NCBI GenBank assembly: GCA_965205365.1
Contig: CBDBGT010000010.1
Location: 62,001 to 126,000, forward strand
Source: JALZUR01 sp965205365
Lineage (GTDB): Bacteria > Bdellovibrionota > Bdellovibrionia > Bdellovibrionales > UBA1609
Length of the DNA: 64,000 bases
Direction of reading: 5' to 3'
Part shown: piece by piece, positions 52,250 through 61,520 of the stretch
How positions within the stretch are numbered: position 1 is the first letter of the stretch
Layout of the letters: every line of letters begins with the position of its first letter
Translations under genes and position numbers: made by a program
Notes under the pieces: generated by a model
What the model was told of the DNA's origin: nothing
Databases searched by the model: none
What the model saw: only the letters and a program-made list of their open reading frames with translations

Positions 52250-54186
52250 ACATCTATGAATCAAAAGAGCTTTTACAGGCCAACCAAAACCGAGCAAAAA
52301 AAACCTTTGTTATTGTGTTTTTATTAATTGTTATAATTTTAATTCGCCTATGGTTCTTACAGATTTTAAATGGAAGTAAGTTAAGAGTCTTTTCTGATAA
52401 AAATACCATTAAAGAGCAACAAGTTCAGGCTCCTAGAGGAAATTTCTTAGACCGTAATGGACAAACCCTTGTAACAAATAGGCCTGGCTTTAGGCTCTCT
52501 CTAGACCCCATTATTTTTAGAAAACAACATAAATCTGAACTTAAACTAATCATTGAGCTTACTGCAAAAATACTTAAAAAAAACCCTGAGGAATTGTTAA
52601 AATATACAATTCGCAATTACAATAAAACAGGAACTTTTAACCCTGGAATAGTTTCTAAAGAAATTTCCCAGAATGAGGCCCTTAAACTTAAACAGCTTCG
52701 TTTAAGATATCCTAAAATTCTAGTGGAAGAGATTATTTTTAGAGACTACCCACTTAAAAAATCTGGAGCTCAAATCTTTGGCTATGTTTCCCTAGCATCA
52801 AAATCTCAAATTAAAAAAATGCGTAGAAAAGGGCTTAATTTCAAACTAGGTGATCAAATTGGACAAACTGGTCTTGAGAAATCTCTAGACACTAAGGTTA
52901 GGGGAGTGGACGGTATATCTTATGTACAAGTAGATGCAAAAGGGCGCGTTCAAACTGCGGCAAGCTCATTAATTTCTTATATTGGTTTAAATAATGTTGA
53001 CCCTAAAATTGGAAACAATATCATTCTCACTTTAGATAAAAGTCTTCAATCTCAAGCTTTTAAAGCTTTTTACAGAAAAGACAAAACAGGAATAAGAAAA
53101 GGAGGGCTTATTGCCCTAAGCATCAAAGGTGAAATTTTAGCCTGGGCTTCAAATCCTTCCTTTAACCCAGGTGTTTTTCAAACGGGAATTTCTAATAAAA
53201 ATTGGAAAGAACTTAATACAAACCCCTTTAAACCTTTAACTGATAAGGTTGCTCAAGGAACTTATTCCCCAGGCTCTGCTTTTAAACCCTTTGTTGGGCT
53301 TGCTGCTCTCCACTTAAATGCCATAAAAAAATATACAAAAGTTAATTCTCCAGGAGTCTTGCATTTTGGAAAAAGGGATTACCACGATTCAAGAAAAAGT
53401 GGCCACGGCTCTATTAACCTAAGTAAAGCTTTAGAAGTTTCTGGAAACGTTTTTTTTTATAAACTTGGAATAACCCTTGGGGTAGACAAAATGTCTAAAA
53501 TAATTTCAAGACTTGGAATTGGAGAAAACACGGGTATTGAATATGTTCAAGAGTCTAAAGGTTTACTCCCTACCACTAGCTGGGCTGAAAAAAAACGTAA
53601 AGACAGCTGGCAAAAAGGTGAGGATTTAAGTTACTCTATTGGTCAAGGAGCTGTTAACACCACTTTATTGCAACTTGCTAGAGGTTACTTAAGCCTTGCA
53701 TCAAAAGGAAAAATTATAAAGCCTATTTTAGTTAAAGAAATTTTGGATAGCAAAGGAAATACTGTTAAATCTTTTAAACCTGAACTCATAGAAAACCTTA
53801 CAGATGAAACAAGCCTTGGAATGAGAAAAAAAGACTTTGAATCTATCATTGAAGGACTTATAAAAGTTGCCCATGGAGAACACGGAACAGCACGATATAG
53901 ATCTTCTAAAAAATTTTTAATGGCTGGAAAAACTGGAACTGTTCAGGTTCGAGGGTTTAACTCTAGTGATATCTATAAAAAATGTGAAAATCGTCCTGAA
54001 AAAGACCGCCATCATGGTATCTTTGTTGGCATTGCCCCTGCTGAAAATCCAGAAATTATAGTTGCAAGCCTAGCCCTTCACGCTTGCCATGGCGCAAGTG
54101 GTGCTGCTCCTATGGTCACTGACCTTTTAACCTTTTATATGAAAAAACACCATCCTAAAATTTTTGAACCTAAGGATAAAAAATAA
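52246..54186 (+). CDS. mrdA: Penicillin-binding protein 2 (elongation transpeptidase)
   Basis: 646 residues, class B PBP: N-terminal membrane helix (about 22-42), pedestal domain beginning RGNFLDRNGQTLVTNRPG, and a transpeptidase domain with SAFK (Ser344, Lys347), the SGN motif in EVSGNVFFYKLG, and KTGT in AGKTGTVQV. It cross-links peptidoglycan during cell elongation. It overlaps mreD by four bases and rodA by one, so it is translated as part of the operon. Confidence 0.96.
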   Translation: MNIYESKELLQANQNRAKKTFVIVFLLIVIILIRLWFLQILNGSKLRVFSDKNTIKEQQVQAPRGNFLDRNGQTLVTNRPGFRLSLDPIIFRKQHKSELKLIIELTAKILKKNPEELLKYTIRNYNKTGTFNPGIVSKEISQNEALKLKQLRLRYPKILVEEIIFRDYPLKKSGAQIFGYVSLASKSQIKKMRRKGLNFKLGDQIGQTGLEKSLDTKVRGVDGISYVQVDAKGRVQTAASSLISYIGLNNVDPKIGNNIILTLDKSLQSQAFKAFYRKDKTGIRKGGLIALSIKGEILAWASNPSFNPGVFQTGISNKNWKELNTNPFKPLTDKVAQGTYSPGSAFKPFVGLAALHLNAIKKYTKVNSPGVLHFGKRDYHDSRKSGHGSINLSKALEVSGNVFFYKLGITLGVDKMSKIISRLGIGENTGIEYVQESKGLLPTTSWAEKKRKDSWQKGEDLSYSIGQGAVNTTLLQLARGYLSLASKGKIIKPILVKEILDSKGNTVKSFKPELIENLTDETSLGMRKKDFESIIEGLIKVAHGEHGTARYRSSKKFLMAGKTGTVQVRGFNSSDIYKKCENRPEKDRHHGIFVGIAPAENPEIIVASLALHACHGASGAAPMVTDLLTFYMKKHHPKIFEPKDKK

Positions 54187-55295
54187 TGATAGATCTTAAA
54201 ACTACTAAAACACGAACTAACATTAATTTTATACTCTTAATCGCTATAATAACCATCATCTCTCTTATAAACCTTTACAGTGCATCACACTCTCTTGTTT
54301 CCATAAAGATTAGTAAAGTTTTTATGTCTCAAGTTATTTGGTTTATTATAGGCTGGCTGCTTTTTCTAACTCTTACATTCATTAATTTTAATTTTATAAA
54401 ACGCTTAACTTGGCCTATTTATTTTATCAATATTGGTTTTCTTATTTTAGTGCAGATTATAGGAAAAAGTTTTTATGGTGCACAGCGATGGATTGATTTT
54501 GGACTTTTCAGGTTCCAACCCTCTGAAACCATGAAAATAACACTCGTGTTGGCACTAGCCGCGATTCTTTCTAAAAATCTTTTAAAACCTTCCTTAAACT
54601 TAAAGGACCTTATTTTACCAATAATTCTTGTGTTAGCCCCCTTTACTCTAACCGTTATACAACCTGACCTTGGAACTTCCTTAGTAATGATTGCCATTGC
54701 AAGCTCCATGGTTTTATTTGTTGGAATAAATAAGAGGATTTTAATTTCAGCTTTTGTCATTGGCTCCTTATCCCTTCCTATAATTTGGAATTATGGACTA
54801 AAAAAATATCAAAAACAAAGAATCTACACTTTCTTAAATCCAGGAAAAGATATTCGTGGAGGAGGGTACAATTCTAGACAATCAAAGATTGCTGTAGGAA
54901 GTGGACTGCTCTTAGGCCGTGGATACCGTAAGGGAACCCAATCACAGTTAGAATTTTTGCCAGAACGTCATACTGACTTTATTTTTTCTGTTTTAAGCGA
55001 AGAACATGGTTTTATAGGATGTATTGTTATTATCTTACTATTTTTATTCTTATTTTTAAATATTATCAATATCGCTCAATTTGCCACAGATCCCTATGAA
55101 ACCCTAGTCTGTATAGGTGTTGGAGGCTTTATATTTTGGCATTTTTTTATAAACATTAGTATGATTACAGGAATACTTCCCATTGTAGGATTGCCACTTC
55201 CCCTTTTAAGTTATGGCGGCTCCTCTATTTTAACAAGCATGATAGGTCTAGGATTAATTTCTAGCATTGCTAGGAAAAAAAATCTGTTCAGTTAA
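54186..55295 (+). CDS. rodA: Rod shape-determining protein RodA (SEDS glycosyltransferase)
   Basis: 369 residues with about ten membrane helices. SEDS family landmarks are GAQRWIDFGLFRFQPSE, VIQPDLGTSLVM, the conserved LPERHTDFIFSVLSEEHGF (catalytic Asp region) and PLLSYGGSS. RodA polymerises glycan strands as the partner of PBP2. It is the last gene of the operon, and its stop lies 22 bases from the convergent thioredoxin gene. Confidence 0.95.
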   Translation: MIDLKTTKTRTNINFILLIAIITIISLINLYSASHSLVSIKISKVFMSQVIWFIIGWLLFLTLTFINFNFIKRLTWPIYFINIGFLILVQIIGKSFYGAQRWIDFGLFRFQPSETMKITLVLALAAILSKNLLKPSLNLKDLILPIILVLAPFTLTVIQPDLGTSLVMIAIASSMVLFVGINKRILISAFVIGSLSLPIIWNYGLKKYQKQRIYTFLNPGKDIRGGGYNSRQSKIAVGSGLLLGRGYRKGTQSQLEFLPERHTDFIFSVLSEEHGFIGCIVIILLFLFLFLNIINIAQFATDPYETLVCIGVGGFIFWHFFINISMITGILPIVGLPLPLLSYGGSSILTSMIGLGLISSIARKKNLFS

Positions 55296-55316
55296 GAATA
55301 AGTTTTTTTAAAAAAA

Positions 55317-55637
55317 TTAAATTTGAGCTTTTAACTTTCCTAAAATTTCTTCTTTAGGAAGATTTCCCATCATGGTCTCAACATCTTTTCCCTCTTTAAA
55401 AATAATCATGGTGGGAATACTTCTAATTCCAAACTTCTGTGCAGTTTCTTTATTTTCATCAATATTAATTTTAATGATTTTTACAAAATCTGCTAATTCA
55501 CCTGAAATTTCTTCAAGTTTTGGCCCTAATGCTTTACATGGTCCACACCACTCCGCCCAAAAATCTACTAAAATAGTTTTTTCTGAATTCATAACTTCTG
55601 TCTCAAATTGAGAGTCATTAATGTTTAAAATACTCAT
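55317..55637 (-). CDS. trxA: Thioredoxin
   Basis: 106 residues with the active site FWAEWCGPCKALGP (WCGPC), the buried Asp in INIDENKETAQKFGIRSIPT, and the cis-Pro in SIPTMIIF. It has no signal peptide, so it is the cytoplasmic disulfide reductant. GAGGAG lies 6 bases before the ATG. It converges with rodA. Confidence 0.95.
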   Translation of the reverse strand: MSILNINDSQFETEVMNSEKTILVDFWAEWCGPCKALGPKLEEISGELADFVKIIKINIDENKETAQKFGIRSIPTMIIFKEGKDVETMMGNLPKEEILGKLKAQI

Positions 55638-55717
55638 ATTGGCTCCTCAAAACCCTTCATATGGGCTAATAACCACAGACTACAACCCCAAAAACTAAAT
55701 CTCAAGAATATTTTAAG

Positions 55718-57640
55718 ATGACTATAAAATATAGAGCTCAAAAACCCGATATATTAGCCATGAATTGCCTTAATATTCTAATTATCGATGACTCCATGGA
55801 GTTTGCATCTAGTCTAGAGCGCCTTATTAGCCATATGGGTCATTTAGCAACTATTTGCTCTAAACCAGAGCAGTCAAAAGACCTTTTAACTCAAGATGAT
55901 TTTAACCTTATTTTAATCGATTGCCTTATGCCCCTAAAAGACGGCTTTACTCTAGCTGGCGAGCTAAACAAGATCATCAAAGAACAGAGCCTTAAAACTA
56001 AAATCATGCTTATGAGTGGTGTTCTTGTTGATAACAAATCAACAAAAGAAGCTAAGTCCTGTAACTACATAGAAGATTGTTTAGTCAAACCTATTCCAAA
56101 GGCAAAATTAGAAGAAATCTTTACTCACTACTCACCACAACAAAGTTCTTCTGTTTTAAAAACTCTTCTTAATGAAAATGTCAATGAACCTAGGGTTTCT
56201 AAAATTTTAAACTCAACAAAAAAAATTCATGGTTTTGAGCTCTCTTATATCTTACCTTTAATTTCAAGCATTGGTCTTTCTTATACAATAAAGTTAACTG
56301 ATTCCTCTACACAGCATCACTATACTATTTTCATACAATCAGGGTTTTTATGTAAAATATCTTTATCTGAGTACAGCAACTCTTTAGGAGAACTCTTAGT
56401 TGGCCTAGGTTACCTCACTAGAGAAAATCTTTCTTTCTACATAAACTCTAAAGATTTTCAAACGAGTAAAACCCCCATTGGAACAGCACTAGTGAATCTA
56501 AATCTACTAAGTCCACATGCAGTTCCTATGGCTATGAAACAACAAAGTATTTATAGATTAAATGACTTACTCTCTATAGAAAACATGTCCTGTACTTTTA
56601 CACCAGAACCTGAACAAAAAGATCTTGATAACTCCACAAGTTTAAGCCAATATGAAATCAAAAAAGAGATGGGTGTTTGGCTGGAGTCTAAAGCTCCAAG
56701 CTCTTTATTTCAAAGCTTAAACACCATTGTCTCAAAAATTACTTTTATAAAATCATCTTTTTATATTGAAAATAAAAATCAAAATAGTAAACAATTAGAC
56801 AAAATCCTCTCTTCTAACCCTACAGAGCTAACAAAAGCTGATCTTACTTTAATATTCTCTAATTTAATGGAAGGAAACTTAAAAACCCAAAGTGAGACCA
56901 GCACTTCAACTTCTATACAAAGAAATGTAACTTTAAAAGTACTTAAAAGCCTTAGGTTTAAATTAAAACAAAATAACCCTTATTCTCTTTTTAACATCCA
57001 TAAAAATGAGGCTAGCAATCAAAATATCTCTAAAGCATATCAAGAATTATCAAAAAAACTACATCCTGATAGAATACTCTCTATACTATCTGCTCAAGAG
57101 TTTAAAGAAGCTCAAAGTATTTTTGTTGAACTTACAGCAGCGTTTAACCTAATTAAAACTTCTGATAATAGAATAACCTATGAAAGTTTAAAAAAAAACC
57201 AAGAGATACAAATGAAACTACAATATAACAACACTCTTGAATCCTCAAAAATTCTTTTAAATCAAGGAAAATACTCTAAAGCTTTTGAGTTGTTAAACAC
57301 TAAAGAAATGCACCAAGCCTACCCTAATGAGTTTGGATTATACTACTTATGGGCCGCATTAAAAAGTGGAAACAGTTCTAAAGTTACAGACTCTATGGAT
57401 GCTTTAATGCAAAAAGAACAAAAAAACTTAACTAATAATGCTTTATACTACTATATAAAAGCACTACACTCATTAACCCAAAACGATTTTAATAGTTTTG
57501 AAAAGTTTATAAGTCTTTCATTAGAAGATAGCCCTCAGTTTTTACCTGCAAGAAGAGAGCTGCTAATAGTTAAAAGCGAAGCCAAGGCTGTTAAGAAAAA
57601 TACTAATAAATTCTGGCTAAACTTTAAAAAATCATCTTAA
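55718..57640 (+). CDS. Receiver - DUF4388-like - J-domain - TPR-like fusion protein
   Basis: 640 residues. Residues 17-140 form a CheY-like receiver with phospho-accepting Asp68 in LIDCLMP, IIDDS acidic residues and LVKPI with the conserved Lys. Residues 160-310 resemble the DUF4388/PATAN-type sensor region (GELLVGLGYLTRENL). Residues 420-495 form a J-domain with the HPD triplet at 449-451 (KLHPDR), and the tail (500-630) is helical with TPR-like pairs. J-domains recruit DnaK. No output domain for DNA or cyclic nucleotides is present, suggesting phosphorylation-controlled chaperone targeting. A start at 55760 is also possible. Confidence 0.75.
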   Translation: MTIKYRAQKPDILAMNCLNILIIDDSMEFASSLERLISHMGHLATICSKPEQSKDLLTQDDFNLILIDCLMPLKDGFTLAGELNKIIKEQSLKTKIMLMSGVLVDNKSTKEAKSCNYIEDCLVKPIPKAKLEEIFTHYSPQQSSSVLKTLLNENVNEPRVSKILNSTKKIHGFELSYILPLISSIGLSYTIKLTDSSTQHHYTIFIQSGFLCKISLSEYSNSLGELLVGLGYLTRENLSFYINSKDFQTSKTPIGTALVNLNLLSPHAVPMAMKQQSIYRLNDLLSIENMSCTFTPEPEQKDLDNSTSLSQYEIKKEMGVWLESKAPSSLFQSLNTIVSKITFIKSSFYIENKNQNSKQLDKILSSNPTELTKADLTLIFSNLMEGNLKTQSETSTSTSIQRNVTLKVLKSLRFKLKQNNPYSLFNIHKNEASNQNISKAYQELSKKLHPDRILSILSAQEFKEAQSIFVELTAAFNLIKTSDNRITYESLKKNQEIQMKLQYNNTLESSKILLNQGKYSKAFELLNTKEMHQAYPNEFGLYYLWAALKSGNSSKVTDSMDALMQKEQKNLTNNALYYYIKALHSLTQNDFNSFEKFISLSLEDSPQFLPARRELLIVKSEAKAVKKNTNKFWLNFKKSS

Positions 57641-57729
57641 AACCCTCTGCTCATGAATCATTTATAAAATATGCTTAAATTTTAATCTACTTAATTATTT
57701 TCATAATTATATCAGATTTAGACAAACTA

Positions 57730-57865
57730 GTTTTAAATGGCGTTGTTACACACAAAAGCCCTTTATTTAAAAGGCTTCAGGACTAAAAACTTGTAAAAAC
57801 AGGCTTTAAAATAAATTTTTTCAATCCTAGCTTAATGTGTAACGTGGAACAACGCCGTTTTAGAT
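57730..57865. mobile_element. 118-bp MITE with imperfect 9-bp target duplication (copy 2)
   Basis: The element at 57739-57856 begins GGCGTTGTTACACACAAAAG and ends GTGGAACAACGCC. It matches the reverse complement of copy 1 (45834-45953) over its full length. Flanks GTTTTAAAT and GTTTTAGAT differ at one of nine bases, so this copy is older. It lies 58 bases upstream of the lptF gene. Confidence 0.8.
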
Positions 57866-57914
57866 TATTAAAATAGAGGCTTGTTAGTCTAAATAACCTA
57901 GGGTAAGTATTTTT

Positions 57915-59051
57915 ATGCTATTCAATTATAAATTAAACTTTCTTAAAAACCTCGTTATGCCACCGCAAGCTTTTGGCTATGTTTTACGTAATTTGTGTAG
58001 CTCTTTTTTTTTATGCCTTACAGGAATTATTTCTTTTACATTTATAACGCAATTTTTACAGCTCTCATCAGTAATCTTTTCCAATCAAACTGCATTTTAT
58101 ATTTTTTTAAAAATATTTTCACTTTCAATACTCTCATATCTTCCTATTTTAATTCCATTTTGCTTACTTTTTTCCATTCTCTTTGGATACGAAATACTAA
58201 GTCAAAACTCTGAACTTACTATTTTAGCAGCCTTTGGATATAGCAAATTACAAATATCCTCTCCTGCAATTTTAATGGGACTGCTCAGTCTTTTTGCCAG
58301 CACATACATTCTTAACACACTAGGGCCTACAAGTAATTATTGGTCTAACTCAATGGAGACAGAATTAAAAAGAAATACTGCAACTTTTGCAATTACCCCA
58401 GGACGCTTCATTGATAAAATACCTGATTATTTACTATACATTGAAAGTAAAAATCCGGATGGTTTTTTAAAAACTGTATTCATTAATTATGACGGAGATG
58501 AGGGGAATAAATTTAGTCTTTTTGCTGACACTGGAAAAATAATTGTAGACAATGTCGGCCTTGTTGGTATTGAGTTACAAGATGGCACCATATACTCTTT
58601 ATTAAAAGATGGAGCTTCTAATATTAAATTACTTTTCAAAAAATATCAGATAAAATTTTTTCTTCCTCCTCAAGAGTCTGGAAACACTAAGATTCCAATT
58701 TCTAATCAAACAACAAATAATCTTTTAAAATCTTTTAAATCTAGTAAAGATAAAGAAAACATATTTAAAATTAAAAAAGAAATTATTAAAAGATACATAT
58801 CTCCATTTTCATGCCTATTTTTTTTATTTATAGGTACACTCTTAAGTATTAGATTACACTCTCAAGCATCTAAAGGCTCTGGTATCTTTGTAGCCTTTGG
58901 CTTCTTTGCCGTATTTTGGATCTTTATGTTTATAGGAGAGCATCTAACAAACCTTTTTTCAAACCTATATTTTATGTCTATTCCAATTCTAGTTAGCCTT
59001 ATTGTCTCTTATACGTCTTGGCTTTTAATTCAAAAAAAAGAAATCGTTTAA
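57915..59051 (+). CDS. lptF: LptF/LptG-family LPS export permease
   Basis: 378 residues of the YjgP/YjgQ family: N-terminal membrane helices with the LPI..PFCLLFSILFGYEILSQNSELTILAAFGYSK motif, a periplasmic jelly-roll (about 135-270), and three C-terminal helices. With LptG, LptB and LptC it extracts LPS from the inner membrane. I favour LptF from general outline; LptG cannot be excluded. AGGGTAAG lies upstream. A MITE sits in its promoter region. Confidence 0.85.
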   Translation: MLFNYKLNFLKNLVMPPQAFGYVLRNLCSSFFLCLTGIISFTFITQFLQLSSVIFSNQTAFYIFLKIFSLSILSYLPILIPFCLLFSILFGYEILSQNSELTILAAFGYSKLQISSPAILMGLLSLFASTYILNTLGPTSNYWSNSMETELKRNTATFAITPGRFIDKIPDYLLYIESKNPDGFLKTVFINYDGDEGNKFSLFADTGKIIVDNVGLVGIELQDGTIYSLLKDGASNIKLLFKKYQIKFFLPPQESGNTKIPISNQTTNNLLKSFKSSKDKENIFKIKKEIIKRYISPFSCLFFLFIGTLLSIRLHSQASKGSGIFVAFGFFAVFWIFMFIGEHLTNLFSNLYFMSIPILVSLIVSYTSWLLIQKKEIV

Positions 59052-59299
59052 ATTCATGGAATTTTAAAGTATTAACCTTAAATGCAACCCTCACACTAGA
59101 CTATATGAGTCCTTTAAAATATGAAAGAAATATCAATCTAATTCCATGAATAACTATCCACTTTTTCAAAAGAAGATTAAACGACTTTATATATTTAAGT
59201 CTTTTTTATTTTTACTAAAATATCATCAGAAATATTTTTAACAGTTTCCCTTTGTAGTTATAATACGACAGAATCCCTTGGTGTTAATATGTCAAAGAC

Positions 59300-59474
59300 A
59301 GCTTTATGAGCTTGTATCTAAGACCACACCTTTATTTTAAAGAAAATTTACTAAGTTTTAAACCTTAAGAGAAAAGACTGTGTTCGCCTAGTTAAAGAGC
59401 AAATGTAGTGACCCCAAGAAAATATAAGTACCTAATTTTATTAACTTTATGCACCGTATTGTGTCGAAGTCAGG
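59300..59474 (+). mobile_element. IS1634-like 3' end, decayed remnant
   Basis: This stretch matches, in the opposite orientation, the left end of the complete element at 42909 (TATGAGCTTGTATCTAAGAC, CGCCTAGTTAAAGAGCAAAT and the terminal GTGTCGAAGTCAGG at 59461-59474). Only the last part of the transposase reading region and the terminal repeat survive, with many point changes. It abuts a mini-IS982 remnant. Confidence 0.75.
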
Positions 59475-59524
59475 AACAATATTTATTCAAAACTTAGGCC
59501 CTTAAAAAAGTCCGAGCTCGGGTT
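59475..59524. mobile_element. Mini-IS982 right end, remnant (copy C)
   Basis: The 50 bases AACAATATTTATTCAAAACT ... GAGCTCGGGTT match the right end of copies A and B. The rest is absent, replaced by the IS1634-like remnant, so an IS1634-like element probably inserted into or recombined with this copy. Confidence 0.7.
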
Positions 59525-59557
59525 ACATAACAGTTATCATTTCACACTCACAAAAAC

Positions 59558-61372
59558 TTAAAAAAATGATAGGATATTTTCTAAGCTCCACCACTTAGGA
59601 TTTTTCTTTTTCTTTTTCTCCGTCTTTTTTTCTTTTAGGAGAAAACTATAATCAAAGCTAGACGCTATATTAGGCAAAGTCTTTTGATACCTCAAATTTA
59701 CTAATCTAAAAATATTAGCTTCCTTATTTATATTTATACTATAGGGAAGACCTGAAGCCTTATAAAATCTAGAATTATATGCTAGTCCATTCATTTTTCT
59801 CTCCACCTTAGCTTTTACTTCTGCTAAACGTTCTCTTTCTAATCTTTTTTCTTCTGCTTTTTCAGCTAAAAATGTTTGTACAAAGCTACCATCTACAAAC
59901 ATAAGTGGAACATCTGTTCCTAACTTATTTTGAGCTTCTTCTAGTTTTTCAGTAAGTTGCTCTCTACCATATGTATGACGATCCGCCTCATTTACAAGTA
60001 TATTAGGATCAGCAAAATAAGGTTTTAAATTCTTATACCCATCAAAAATTCTTCTTGCACTAAGCTTTACACGTCTTTTAGTTTTTTTGGCTTTTCTTTC
60101 ATCTGCTGAGTCCCCTCCTAAAAGACGAGCGTTTGTGTTTCCTCCAGAAGGAGAGGCCGTGTTTCTTTGAATTTGTCCATTATTGGTTTTAGAAGGAGGA
60201 GGCTTAGAACCATCTGAGTCAATAGAGTCATATGAACTTCCTCTAGGGCCGGAGTAAGTATCTTCAAATACGTTGTTGCTTAAATCAGTTTTTCCACTAA
60301 CGGTGTTGTTAGGTTGTTCTTCTGTATAAGCACTGCCATAGCCTATGCCACTCCCTCCTCCTAACTCATCACTTGAATCTTTTTTTGCTAACCATTTTCT
60401 AGCTTCTTTTGATGCTTTGTTTAAAAATTCTTCACTTTCTAACCATTCTTTAGCCTTTTTCGAAAACTTTTCACTCTTTGACAGTTTATCTGAGCCATTT
60501 CCAAAAGCAGCTATGCATTTATCCGACTCCTTAATCTTGTCTCCTATTGCATCAAGATTCGTTTCAATAGAACTTTGTCTCTCTCTAGTTCCCTCAAGGG
60601 CCTCACCAGTAATATCAGAAAGACTCTGGCCTGGGCAACTATTATCATTAAAAGAAATACTTTCAGGGCAATTTTTAGTAACATTATTAGCAACCTTATT
60701 ACAGTTAGAGCTAAAATCCTTATAAACCTTTAAAATTTCTTCAGCAGCGTTTTTTGCTTGCTTACAAGCTTTAAGTGCTCCAACACCTTGTGCTGTATTT
60801 TCATTAGCATTAGGTTGAGAAGGAGGCTCATTTAAACAACTCTTCTTATATTGACCATATGCTGTCTGACAATTATCACGGACATCTGTTCTAGCTTTCT
60901 CTAAAGCCGCTAAACATGAAGTTTCAGGCGGAGTTTGATTTTCCCAAGAGTCATCATTTTCAGATTCATATTCTGAACTACAAATATCATCCACATCTTT
61001 ACGTGAAGCATTTGGAGAAACATGTGTTTTATTGTCATTTTCACAGACACAAAACATAATCCTAGGTCCATGAGAAACAGGACTAGTACCAGCAGGACAT
61101 TGTGGCACATTACAATGATAATATGCATCTCCACTTTCAAAGTCTTTAGTCCACACACCTCCCTGCTGTTTGCAAGCTCTAGCTCTCTTTTCTGGATCAT
61201 GTGATTGAGGTTGGGGTATATTACAATACCATCGCCCTGGAGGTCCCGGTGCTGGAGTTATCTCGCCCCCATGTGCATCACAGGCTCTACGATCTGCAGG
61301 GGATACCGCAAACCCAACTTTTAAAAATGTCATATAAGATAGTAATAAAGTCGCAATAAAAAATTTTTTCAT
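59558..61372 (-). CDS. Large exported Cys-rich protein of unknown function
   Basis: 604 residues with a signal peptide (cut near GFA). The first ~130 residues hold two similar Cys-rich repeats (ACDAHGGE...WYCNIPQ and ACKQQGGVW...YHCNVPQC). Residues 150-330 are helical and acidic with further cysteines, then a Ser/Gly/Pro-rich disordered part (340-420). A basic region follows (ADERKAKKTKRRVKLSARR), then a coiled coil rich in Glu/Lys (about 455-530) and a very basic tail (KEKKTEKKKKKNPK). No catalytic motif seen. It lies 148 bases behind the trypsin-like protease gene, likely its co-transcribed partner. Confidence 0.6.
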   Translation of the reverse strand: MKKFFIATLLLSYMTFLKVGFAVSPADRRACDAHGGEITPAPGPPGRWYCNIPQPQSHDPEKRARACKQQGGVWTKDFESGDAYYHCNVPQCPAGTSPVSHGPRIMFCVCENDNKTHVSPNASRKDVDDICSSEYESENDDSWENQTPPETSCLAALEKARTDVRDNCQTAYGQYKKSCLNEPPSQPNANENTAQGVGALKACKQAKNAAEEILKVYKDFSSNCNKVANNVTKNCPESISFNDNSCPGQSLSDITGEALEGTRERQSSIETNLDAIGDKIKESDKCIAAFGNGSDKLSKSEKFSKKAKEWLESEEFLNKASKEARKWLAKKDSSDELGGGSGIGYGSAYTEEQPNNTVSGKTDLSNNVFEDTYSGPRGSSYDSIDSDGSKPPPSKTNNGQIQRNTASPSGGNTNARLLGGDSADERKAKKTKRRVKLSARRIFDGYKNLKPYFADPNILVNEADRHTYGREQLTEKLEEAQNKLGTDVPLMFVDGSFVQTFLAEKAEEKRLERERLAEVKAKVERKMNGLAYNSRFYKASGLPYSININKEANIFRLVNLRYQKTLPNIASSFDYSFLLKEKKTEKKKKKNPKWWSLENILSFF

Positions 61373-61520
61373 AAAACCTTATCGGCAGATAAGCCTAAAA
61401 AATAAACCTTTTAACAATATAATTTTAAAATATTTATATTTAAAACAGCCCTAATTGTTGCAAAAGTGTTTCAAATAAATACACAAAAGAGATAAAACTG
61501 TTTTTTAAAAAACTAGATTT

